Shown here: positions 1 to 6,735 of the stretch, in pieces
How the letters are laid out: every line of letters begins with the position of its first letter
Position numbering within the stretch: position 1 is the stretch's first letter
Source of the DNA: an uncultured Erysipelotrichaceae bacterium
GTDB lineage: Bacteria > Bacillota_I > Bacilli_A > Erysipelotrichales > Erysipelotrichaceae
Direction of reading: 5' to 3'
NCBI GenBank assembly: GCA_937902945.1
Contig: CALEMD010000013.1
Coordinates: 1-9,624 of the forward strand
Length of the DNA: 9,624 nucleotides
Notes under the pieces: generated by a model
The model's database searches: none
Seen by the model: only the letters and a program-made list of their open reading frames with translations
What the model was told of the DNA's origin: nothing
Made by a program: the position numbers and the translations under genes

Positions 1-3000
1 GCTGGTAATACCCCACAGCAGATGATCCTCGCTGCTAGGCTTCTCCGCCTCCGCTTTTAAACCCTTGTATGTCAGATTATATGTAATATCTCTCTGAATA
101 TAATCTCCTAAATCACCTGCATTGCCAGCCGCCAGAAGGAAAGTATACACACGGGTTTCTCCTGCTGGCACACTGATATTCTGCCAGCTGAATGCCGCCC
201 CGCTGTCCGTCCCTGTAAGTGTCGCATGTCCCGTCAGATCATTATATGCATTACTGGATGCATCACTATAATAGCCCCACCATTTAGTTGTTTTAACCGG
301 CGATTCTGAATTTGACGCAGGATCCCAATTATTCTTTACTTTTGATCCTTCGTTAAGCAAGAGGAACACTTTTACATTGTCAGCCAGTGATGCATTGTCC
401 GCCATCATAAAACCCTGGTTGACCTGGTTGAATATTGGTGCCTTGTCATTGATGCCAATCATTACATCTGCGTGGAATGCAAATTTTGATCCGCTGATTG
501 TCTCTGCAGTATTATTGCGCAATACTATCGTGAATCTGCCGACATCATCTGTGTCATTGGATGTATATACAGCATACTGAAGATTGTTATTGATGTAATT
601 CTCAAATTGCCATCCACGGTTGCTGTAAGTAATCTGCAAATTTCCTTTCCCATATGTCTGCAGAACTGAACCAGATAAGTTCATACTAAGATGATCACTG
701 CCAACTGCTGCAGATGTTGTGATAACCGCATGCTCTTCTGAAAGAACATCTGTGCTCAGTACAGGAGTCACTGTGTAGGCAGTATTGGCAGTCAGACCGT
801 TGATCTCAATGATCATCTGTCCGTTTGTATCGGATTGTGCCTGTGTATTCAGTGAGGTCTTTGGACCATACAAAGCTCCGTATTCCCCATCCTGTGTCTT
901 CAGTTTGACACCGGTGATTGTATCTTCCGTTGCCATCAAGGTGCCCTTGCTGACCATCAGAATCATACGCGTAGAATCAACAAGAATCGGTGTTACATTG
1001 ATATCGTATTTCATCGGTTCAAAACTGACTTTCAGATTTTCTGTTGGACTTCCGGTAATTGATGCAGATGTTCTTTTTGCATTGAAGGCAACAGTAATAC
1101 CTGCATATGTATAAGCATTCGAAGTGCTGTCATATGTTCCGGAATGCTCAGTACCTTCTGTATCTGTGAATATCGGAGAAGCAGGTTTTGTATCATCTGC
1201 CGCATCCAAAGGAAAACGGAATTTACTGGCAGCATTGATATCAATCTTTGTTATGGTGCCATCTTTTGCTATATCTTTCTGTATCAATTCTCCTGCAGTG
1301 TTATCTCTGCTGGAATTATCTGTCAAAACTACTTCTAAAGAAGTTGGTACATACAGGCTGACTACTGCCGCTTCACTTGCACTGACCAGACCTGTTTCAT
1401 TCTTCAGGATCTGTACTCCAGAAATGGTATATCCTGCATATTTCGACAGTATGGTATACTCCGTGCTTTCTGTATCCGTAGTAAAATCAAGTTTAACATC
1501 ATCCTTGCCGCTCTTTGTCATTGTGATGCGACATGTATATTCTGCCAACGCAGCATCCGGTTCAGCTGAAAGACCCTTCAGATAATAGCTGCCGGTCCAT
1601 GTTTCACCATTCATTTTCTTTTCAATCGTTAATAACTGCGGTTGATTATACTTTGCTATAAGATCAATCTCACTCAATACAGTGGTGGAATTTGGCTTCC
1701 CTGTGAGTTTATAAGTATTCGCTCCTTCAACAGCTGTCAAAGTCATTCCGTTTGGTATGACTGAATTCACTGCATCGACAGCTGTTCCTGCTTTCGGTGT
1801 CAGAAGCAGATCCACATCTGATTTAAACAGATAGGATCCATTATCCAATACCAAAGCAACATTGCCATTTTTCGTATCAGTCACAGCAATATGACTGCTG
1901 ATATTCATTGTCATCTTGCGAGGTATATAGATAGTCTTTGGATCACTGTCCTGCGTCTTATGCAGTTTTCCTTTATGTACAATCGTTAATGTGACACCAG
2001 CTTGACTCTGGTCAATCTCAATATCTTCATCGTCTGCAGTCGTTACATTATAAGGAACCTTATCTGGGAACAAGACTGTATTATCCGACGCAACTGCATA
2101 AACTTCATTTAATACAAATCCATTTATCACATATCCTGCTGTTTCTTTAGCAAGAACAACAGTACTCACATCTTCTTTACTCAAGGAAGATACACCCATA
2201 CTGACAGTTGTATCCTGACTGATTCCATTCGAGGAAATTGTCATGGTCCATATGTTCTTCTGGGCATCGGCTTCAATGCGTATATGCAATCCATCTTGAT
2301 CCAGTTCAAATGATTCTGTACTGTTTGGTTCAAGCTTTGTATATAGATCTTCAGAACCATTGACTATTATTTCACTGAACCATGTATTTTCAGCACTGGT
2401 AATAACAATATTCTGTATAGCACTGCCGCTGGCCACATACTGTGTTAATGTCCCAGTGACTGTTGTACTTGCCGGTGCCGTCACTGAAAGCTTATACGGA
2501 ATCGGTTCTGTAAGCATCTGTGCTTCACTGGCAAGGACGCTCACTGTATTGACTGTCTGTGCCTTCACCTGAACACTGGTTATTGTTTTTCCTTTTGCGT
2601 CTATATCTGTCGAGAAGTCATAGGAATAAGATGTATCCTGGGAATCCTGTAGCTTAGTCTTTGTCACATCTATTGCTGTATCATCACTGAAAGTGACAAG
2701 ATAGGTTAGTTCATACAGGAATCCCGAATACAGTCTTGGATTTTCTGCATCTTTGATGACTGCTGGTTTTTTGAACTGCACAAACAGTTCAGCACTTCGT
2801 GCATTCGCCGTCGGCTTGCCTGTCAGTGTCTTTGCGTTTGCGTCAAAGACCATTCCATTAGGAGCCGTCACGCCGTTCAGAGTCAGAGCATAATCGCCAG
2901 TCACAGTAAAGACAATTGTTTCATCTTTAGTGATTGTGAATGGTGTTCCTGAGGTTATTGCTTTATCGGTGTCATATTTTGCTGTTACAAAAGATGGGAA

Positions 3001-3306
3001 TGTCAAAGTAATGGATGCTGGAACATAGGCATTCAATGTCTGCGGATCACTGTCCGTTTTCTTTACAGTATCCGTTGACTTTGCCTGTATGGAAACAAGA
3101 GTATTGCCTCTATGTGCTTCAAGAACCGTATAACTGCCGTCGTCTCCAGCAGCAATTGTTTCCGGATCGCCAGATGCCCAGTTCAGTATATAATTCGCAG
3201 AAGCGCTCAACCCAGTCAATTTCACCAGGTTCGCTTCTGTAAGTGCTGCAGCTGCTGTTGGTGTTGCTTCTTTTGCTTTGCAATAGCTGTAATGGCAATA
3301 GAGGTA
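1..3306 (-). CDS. Main open frame of the surface protein (partial, no own start)
   Basis: I checked this frame codon by codon: no stop occurs between 3306 and base 1, far more than chance allows, so it is coding. It holds several related beta-rich modules. Modules repeat a pattern ending in a short VP/IP element: YVPASITLTF near 3025, YIPRKMTMNI near 1930, LYVPTSLEVVL near 1350, and a looser IPYKLSV near 2495. Three He_PIG-like strands with a GKP or GSP turn follow: LTGKPTANA near 2800, LTGKPNSTT near 1690 and ITGSPTENL near 1050. The last 210 residues differ: an aromatic-rich domain with GWQFENYINNN near 610, TKWWGYYSD near 270 and SWQNISVPAGETRVYTF near 150. The last reads like the closing strands of a beta sandwich common in Firmicute surface proteins, but I cannot name the family. 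No start codon with an SD was found for this frame, so it needs the upstream segments. Confidence 0.8.
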
Positions 3307-3794
3307 TCAGCTGTCGGTGTTCCTGATATAACACCTGTTGCAGCAGTATATGTCAAACCATTCAGATTTCCTGCTGCTGCATCAGGAAGATAGTATCCTT
3401 CATCTGCAGTCACAGTTACATTGCTCATAGCCTGTGACGCTGATACATCCTGTTCCAATTTGCCAGCTGCTGTCGCATGGCTTAGTGTTATAGAAATATG
3501 ATATGGGTTCTTTACAGCGGTAATAGTATCTGTAACAGAACCAGTCGCATCACTCTTCAATGTACCGGAAATAGTTGCTATTTTTGTATCGCTGTCATAA
3601 GCATAGGTCAGACCGGTGTTTGCTAGCTCTGCAGGTACCGGCAATGCATATCCTTCATCTGCTTTAGCATAATAAGGATTCGCTAGAGCCGTTCCCGGCG
3701 CTGCCGCAAAAGAAATAGTACTGGTCTCCGGAGAAATCAGTTCTCCATTTGCATTGCATTGCTTCGCATTCTCCAGTGTAATGGTTACGCTGAC
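3278..3794 (-). repeat. Two tandem He_PIG-like (putative Ig) repeats in the surface protein
   Basis: Two protein-level repeats lie in the middle frame, roughly 3794-3498 and 3497-3278. Each starts with a V/I-S-(V/I)-T strand (VSVTITLENA, ISITLSHATA). Each continues to ADEGY-(A/Y)-LP, then GLTY, then an ISGT turn (ATISGTLKSDA, GVISGTPTADT), and ends ITA. The GLTY...ISGTP pattern is the hallmark of the He_PIG Ig-like domain found in bacterial surface and cell-wall proteins. The repeats are clear in amino acids but diverged in DNA, so they are old duplications and not a recent slippage array. Confidence 0.7.
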
Positions 3795-3918
3795 CTCCCC
3801 TCTGCTTTTACTTCTGTCTCATAAAAAGGCATCAGCCCAAAAACCAATGCCATAGAAATGAGTACTTTAAAAAATCTAGCTAAAATAAAACCCTTTGCCC
3901 TGCTTTGCATCTGCATAT

Positions 3919-3924
3919 CCTCCC
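3919..3924 (-). promoter_or_regulatory. Shine-Dalgarno site of the surface protein
   Basis: GGGAGG on the minus strand lies eight nt before ATG 3910 and two nt before ATG 3916. The spacing selects 3910 as the start. A TATATT box at 3933-3928 could be a -10, but no convincing -35 accompanies it. Confidence 0.7.
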
Positions 3925-4076
3925 ACAAATATACGGTGACTGAATTTATTTTTTCTGTGCGCTGCCTGCTGTTGAATTCTGAGCGTTTTTGCTTTGCTAT
4001 CTGAATTCTAACCTATTTGATCACAAATGTCAGCATCCTCTTGCTTTTAACCATGGAAAGCGCAGATCCATGTTCC

Positions 4077-4104
4077 TTGAGTACATACCGCAGACTGCTA
4101 TACT
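4077..4104 (+). promoter_or_regulatory. Promoter of the vanW-type gene (extended -10)
   Basis: TTGAGT (4077-4082) and TATACT (4099-4104) are separated by 16 nt, and TGC precedes the -10 box, giving the extended -10 form TGnTATACT. Transcription should begin near 4111. That leaves a leader of about 22 nt holding GGGGG (4123-4127) five nt before ATG 4133. This places the genuine start at ATG 4133 and not at the in-frame TTG 4117, which would lie only about six nt into the mRNA. Confidence 0.65.
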
Positions 4105-4122
4105 TAAGGTGAAGGTTTGCTT

Positions 4123-4127
4123 GGGGG
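4123..4127 (+). promoter_or_regulatory. Shine-Dalgarno site deciding the vanW-type start
   Basis: GGGGG lies five nt before ATG 4133. It is the only G-rich site in the short predicted leader at proper spacing, and it supports 4133 as the original start even though that frame is now closed eleven codons later. Confidence 0.5.
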
Positions 4128-4132
4128 TATTA

Positions 4133-4956
4133 ATGAAAGAAAACTATTCTGTGAAATATCACCGCTGACCTATCGGATATCAGTGGCGAAATGCAGGACT
4201 GAGCGTCATATGCAGAATCTTTTCATATACAATGACATAGCGCGCCAAAAGCAGGATTCTCTTCTTCCTGCTTTGATCACTTCACATAAGTCGCTGATCA
4301 GAAGAAAACTTGGCAATGTTGACCCTGTTCTGCAGGAAAACAAAGCAGTCAACTTAAGTATTGCGGCACCTAAGGTTTCCAACATTCTGATTGCCCCCCA
4401 ATGAGATTTTTTGCTTCTGGTCGCTTGTAGGCGGCTGTACAGAACATGAGGGTTATCGAAATGGCCTTACAATCAGTCTGAATGAACCCTCATGTGGGAT
4501 AGGCGGAGGAATGTGCCAATTTACCATCTGATTCACTGGATGGTTCTGCATACTCCATTGACCATTATTGAGCATCACCACCATGACAATCTGGATCTGT
4601 TTCCTGCCTTCGGCCGGCAGGTGCCTTTCGGTGTAGGCACTTCCATCTTCTACAATTATCTTGATTATCGTTTCCGCAATGACACAGATATGACCTTTCA
4701 GCTGACCGCCGGCACAGATGATCGATACCTGTTCGGTGAAATCCGCGCTGAAAGACCGCTGGAAGTCAAATATCATATCCGCACTGAAAATGAATCTTTC
4801 TCGGAAGAGGATGGAATTGTCTATCGCAATGGTGATGTATTCAGAAACACCGTTGATAAGAAAACCGGAACACTTATCAGCCATGAATGCATAAAAAAGA
4901 ATCATGCCAGAGTCATGTATGATTCTTCTTCACTGTCAATTGTTCATATTGATTGA
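4133..4956 (+). pseudogene. VanW-family protein, broken by three one-base indels
   Basis: VanW proteins accompany vanB-type glycopeptide resistance clusters but also occur widely as stand-alone genes; their biochemical role is not established. The start region reads KLFCEISPLTYRISVAKCR, typical of the family N-terminus. It is followed by SHKSLIRRKLGNVD, QENKAVNLSIAAPKVSNILI, the glycine-rich core GIGGGMCQF, LHTPLTIIE, the His cluster HHHH, RQVPFGVGT, IFYNYLDYRFRNDTD and the tail NHARVMY. Three indels break it. ATG 4133 runs into TGA after eleven codons unless one A is added to the A run 4140-4143. The C run 4394-4399 has one C too many, causing TGA 4402. One A is missing near 4526, causing TGA 4529. 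With all three repaired the frame is exactly 825 nt, about 274 aa, the usual family length. No vanHBX, vanRS or other resistance genes are present, so no resistance role is implied. The true product could be intact if these are sequencing errors. Confidence 0.85.
4893..4927 (-). terminator. Rho-independent terminator of the HD phosphohydrolase gene
   Basis: A nine-bp perfect stem, AAGAATCAT (4897-4905) with ATGATTCTT (4919-4927), encloses a 13-nt loop. On the minus strand the stem is followed by a run of six T (forward A run 4893-4898), which partly overlaps the stem foot. It begins 37 nt beyond the HD gene stop at 4964. The stem is AT-rich, so termination may be leaky. It lies inside the last codons of the opposing vanW-type gene. 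Confidence 0.6.
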
Positions 4957-4963
4957 ACTCAGG

Positions 4964-6181
4964 TCACAGAATTTCTGAAGGAAAGAATATCCTGTTGTCA
5001 TTGCGTATCTGCCCGCGGGTCAGACTTTCAACAATGACAGAAGCATCTGCGAGTTCTGATATTCTGCCATCATTCATCAATATCCAGATGGCACTGTTCT
5101 GATCTGCTTTATAAGGTACATATGGTCTTTGGGCAACATCATCAGTACCAAAGTAATAACGGGGATCATAATTTCCCTCTTTCAGTTTCTTCTTAATCTC
5201 TTTGGTATTCTTTGGCGTGCTGTCAAGATAGGCAAACAGATGCCTGTTCATCAGTCTAGACGCAAGATCTTTGGCAATTTCATCTTTCCCATTCTGCATC
5301 AATGAGAAAGCATAGCTGCATGTCTGCTCATCCAAACGGAAATACTCTTCCAGACTCAATTCCTTTTCGCCAACCAATGCAGTGAAGATTCCTGTATCAT
5401 CCATAAAGTTTTTATCTGTCTGCAGGTCTTTCAGCCGCTTGAATTCATGATTCAGGATGCATTCAAAGCTTCTTGCAACAGGATGATAGTATACCTGCCA
5501 ATACATATGATAGCGGGCCATTATATAGTTCTCTACCGCCTGTACACCGCTCTGTTTTACAACCAATAGATTATCTGCCACATGGATTGTCCGCAGTATT
5601 CTCTCCAGATCGAATTCACCATACTTTGTGCCTGTAAAATATGCATCTCTGAGCAGATAGTCCATGCGATCTGCATCGAGCTGACCGCTGATAATCTGCG
5701 AAAGCAGCGGATTCTTTGTATACTGATGACTGATAACATCTGCCACATCATTGGATAGACCGCGGCTTGCATGTTCAAGAATTCCATACAGTTCTCTGTC
5801 TTCACGGATAATACGGCATCCATATTCTTCATGAGAATGCTTTGTCACAGATTCAAATGCATGCGAATAAGGACCATGCCCGATATCATGCAATAGACCT
5901 GCAAGCATAACTGTAACCTTTTCCTTTTCACTCAATGAGTTCTTCAGATCCGGTATTTCGGTTACCATGCGGCGGACAATCTCATAAACACCCAGTGAAT
6001 GTCCAAAGCGGCTATGTTCGGCAGTATGGTAGACCATATATGCGCCGCCAAGCTGTCTGATTCTGCGCAGACGCTGAAACCAGCGGGAATTGATGCAGTC
6101 CCACACCACTTGATAATCCACGTGAATATAACCGTGGACCGGATCCCTTAGAACCTTTTCTTCTTCCGTCTTACAGAACAT
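4964..6181 (-). CDS. HD-domain deoxynucleotide phosphohydrolase, YwfO/EF1143 type
   Basis: Cytoplasmic metal-dependent phosphohydrolase of the HD superfamily; characterised relatives hydrolyse dNTPs to deoxynucleosides and triphosphate. With start 6181 the protein has 405 aa. The N-terminal signature RDPVHGYI is followed by RRIRQLGG and HSRFGHSLGV (His56, His61). The catalytic pair His98-Asp99 lies in LLHDIGHGPYSH, and the metal Asp169 in LDADRMDYLLRD, completing H...HD...D. A longer reading frame begins at 6223, but ATG 6181 has AGGAG five nt upstream and follows the ispF stop by 13 nt. Residues before it (LSFLRKADKTGDY) do not resemble the family, so 6181 is preferred. The gene is probably co-transcribed with ispF and ends at a hairpin terminator near 4893-4927. 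Substrate specificity cannot be read from sequence; a dGTPase-like or broad dNTPase activity is the likely role. All key residues are present and there is no break. Confidence 0.9.
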   Translation of the reverse strand: MFCKTEEEKVLRDPVHGYIHVDYQVVWDCINSRWFQRLRRIRQLGGAYMVYHTAEHSRFGHSLGVYEIVRRMVTEIPDLKNSLSEKEKVTVMLAGLLHDIGHGPYSHAFESVTKHSHEEYGCRIIREDRELYGILEHASRGLSNDVADVISHQYTKNPLLSQIISGQLDADRMDYLLRDAYFTGTKYGEFDLERILRTIHVADNLLVVKQSGVQAVENYIMARYHMYWQVYYHPVARSFECILNHEFKRLKDLQTDKNFMDDTGIFTALVGEKELSLEEYFRLDEQTCSYAFSLMQNGKDEIAKDLASRLMNRHLFAYLDSTPKNTKEIKKKLKEGNYDPRYYFGTDDVAQRPYVPYKADQNSAIWILMNDGRISELADASVIVESLTRGQIRNDNRIFFPSEIL

Positions 6182-6186
6182 ATAAT

Positions 6187-6191
6187 CTCCT
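6187..6191 (-). promoter_or_regulatory. Shine-Dalgarno site that fixes the HD gene start
   Basis: AGGAG on the minus strand is five nt before ATG 6181 and lies between the ispF stop and the HD gene. It decides against the upstream in-frame ATG at 6223, which lies inside ispF and has no such site. Confidence 0.8.
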
Positions 6192-6194
6192 GTT

Positions 6195-6671
6195 TTATCT
6201 GCTTTCCTCAAGAAGGACAGCACATTGTGCTAAGACACCTTCCTGTCTTCCGACAAATCCCATGCCCTCACCACGCGTAGCCTTGACACTGACACATGAT
6301 ATATCGCATCCCAGTATCATCGCAAAGTTCTTTCGCATCTGTTCAATATACGGTGCCATATGCGGCTGTTCAATCATAATCAGCGAGTCAATATTGCCAA
6401 TATGATACCCTGCATCCTTCATCAGATCCGCAACTTGTCGAAGGATTAAAAGTGAATTCATATCTTTATAGCGAGGATCAGAATCTGGAAAATGATGTCC
6501 CAAATCTCCCAGTGCCAGTGCTCCTAGAATTGCTTCCGCAACCGCATGCGTCAAAGCATCGGCATCACTATGGCCCAGAAGTCCTTTGTCATATGGAATT
6601 TCAACTCCGCCAAGTATCAGCTTTCTTCCTGATACAAGTCTGTGAATATCACTTGATTGTCCTATTCTCAT
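6195..6671 (-). CDS. ispF: 2-C-methyl-D-erythritol 2,4-cyclodiphosphate synthase
   Basis: Fifth enzyme of the MEP isoprenoid pathway: it converts CDP-methylerythritol phosphate to the cyclic diphosphate, releasing CMP. It works in the cytoplasm as a homotrimer with zinc at subunit interfaces. At 158 aa it has normal length. Metal ligands are visible as Asp8 and His10 (SSDIHRL) and His42 (ALTHA). Other conserved parts are GGVEIPYDKGLLGHSDADA (21-39), LGDLGHHFPDSDP and the C-terminal FVGRQEG. The substrate loop reads ATRGEGMGF (131-139), where E. coli has ATTTEKLGF: Thr132 and Glu135 are kept but 133 is Arg and 134 Gly. ATG 6671 has GAGG eight nt upstream. The gene follows the MATE terminator and is 13 nt before the HD gene, so those two probably form a small operon; no ispD is next to it. 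Identification is very secure. Confidence 0.97.
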   Translation of the reverse strand: MRIGQSSDIHRLVSGRKLILGGVEIPYDKGLLGHSDADALTHAVAEAILGALALGDLGHHFPDSDPRYKDMNSLLILRQVADLMKDAGYHIGNIDSLIMIEQPHMAPYIEQMRKNFAMILGCDISCVSVKATRGEGMGFVGRQEGVLAQCAVLLEESR

Positions 6672-6679
6672 GGTATCAG

Positions 6680-6700
6680 CCTCAATTACTTATAGCATAC
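6680..6700 (-). promoter_or_regulatory. Possible promoter and SD for ispF-HD operon
   Basis: Between the MATE terminator and ispF the minus strand reads TATGCTATAAG (6699-6689), offering TATAAG with a TGC extended -10 or the overlapping TATGCT. The SD is GAGG (6683-6680). No good -35 is seen. With TATAAG the transcript would start inside the SD, so TATGCT or another start is more sensible. The terminator just upstream makes an own promoter likely. Confidence 0.35.
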
Positions 6701-6701
6701 A

Positions 6702-6734
6702 CCAGAAAAAGAAAACCGGCGACATTCTGCCGGT
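6702..6734 (-). terminator. Rho-independent terminator of the MATE gene
   Basis: On the minus strand, ACCGGC (6734-6729), an eight-nt loop and GCCGGT (6720-6715) form a perfect GC-rich six-bp stem, followed by TTTCTTTTTC. It starts one nt after the MATE stop codon (TAA 6738-6736). There is no T run on the other strand, so it acts only for the leftward gene and separates MATE from ispF. Confidence 0.85.
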
Positions 6735-6735
6735 A

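Larger units (their letters stand above)
1..3910 (-). pseudogene. Large secreted Ig-like repeat surface protein, two apparent frameshifts, C-terminus beyond left edge
   Basis: Probable extracellular or cell-wall protein; its function and ligand are not recognisable. Translation most likely starts at ATG 3910, eight nt after GGGAGG; ATG 3916 is in frame but only two nt from that SD. The first residues are a classical signal peptide: basic stretch RAKGFILARFFK, hydrophobic core VLISMALVFGLMPF, then a likely signal peptidase site after VKA. As written this frame stops at TAA 3787-3785. One extra G in the G run at 3797-3800 joins it to a second frame (3818-3222) carrying two He_PIG-like repeats. 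One extra A near 3271-3279 joins that to a third frame, open from 3306 to base 1 with no stop in 1,102 codons. Repaired, the visible part is about 1,304 residues, rich in Thr, Ser and Val and without Cys in most modules. The anchor end (LPXTG or other) lies outside the window. Whether the breaks are real or sequencing errors cannot be decided here. Confidence 0.8.
3911..4132. other. Divergent spacer between surface protein and vanW-type gene
   Basis: This 222-bp noncoding spacer sits between two divergent start codons. It contains the SD of the leftward gene, the promoter and SD of the rightward gene, two copies of TGAATTCT (3973-3980 and 4002-4009, 29 bp start to start), and an inverted repeat CATGGA-N9-TCCATG (4052-4072) just upstream of the rightward -35 box. 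The two repeat elements could be regulator sites, but nothing in the window names a regulator. No tRNA, riboswitch or transposon end is visible here. Confidence 0.5.

Noticed and set aside
785..1585. Several plus-strand open frames of 60-150 codons across 377-3393
   Set aside because: They lie opposite the continuous coding frame of the surface protein, with hydrophobic, low-meaning translations and no ribosome sites.
4117..4404. A separate small gene starting at TTG 4117
   Set aside because: It is the N-terminal half of the VanW-like protein. The promoter start near 4111 and the SD before ATG 4133 argue against TTG 4117 as a start.
4453..4905. A 150-codon open frame on the minus strand opposite the vanW-type gene
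   Set aside because: It is antisense to clearly VanW-like sequence, has no SD, and its protein has no recognisable features.
4457..4956. Glycopeptide resistance locus
   Set aside because: Only a VanW-like gene is present, and it is frame-broken; no ligase, dehydrogenase, dipeptidase or two-component genes occur nearby.
6182..6223. Longer N-terminus of the HD protein overlapping ispF
   Set aside because: The residues are unlike the family, and the AGGAG five nt before ATG 6181 clearly marks the later start.
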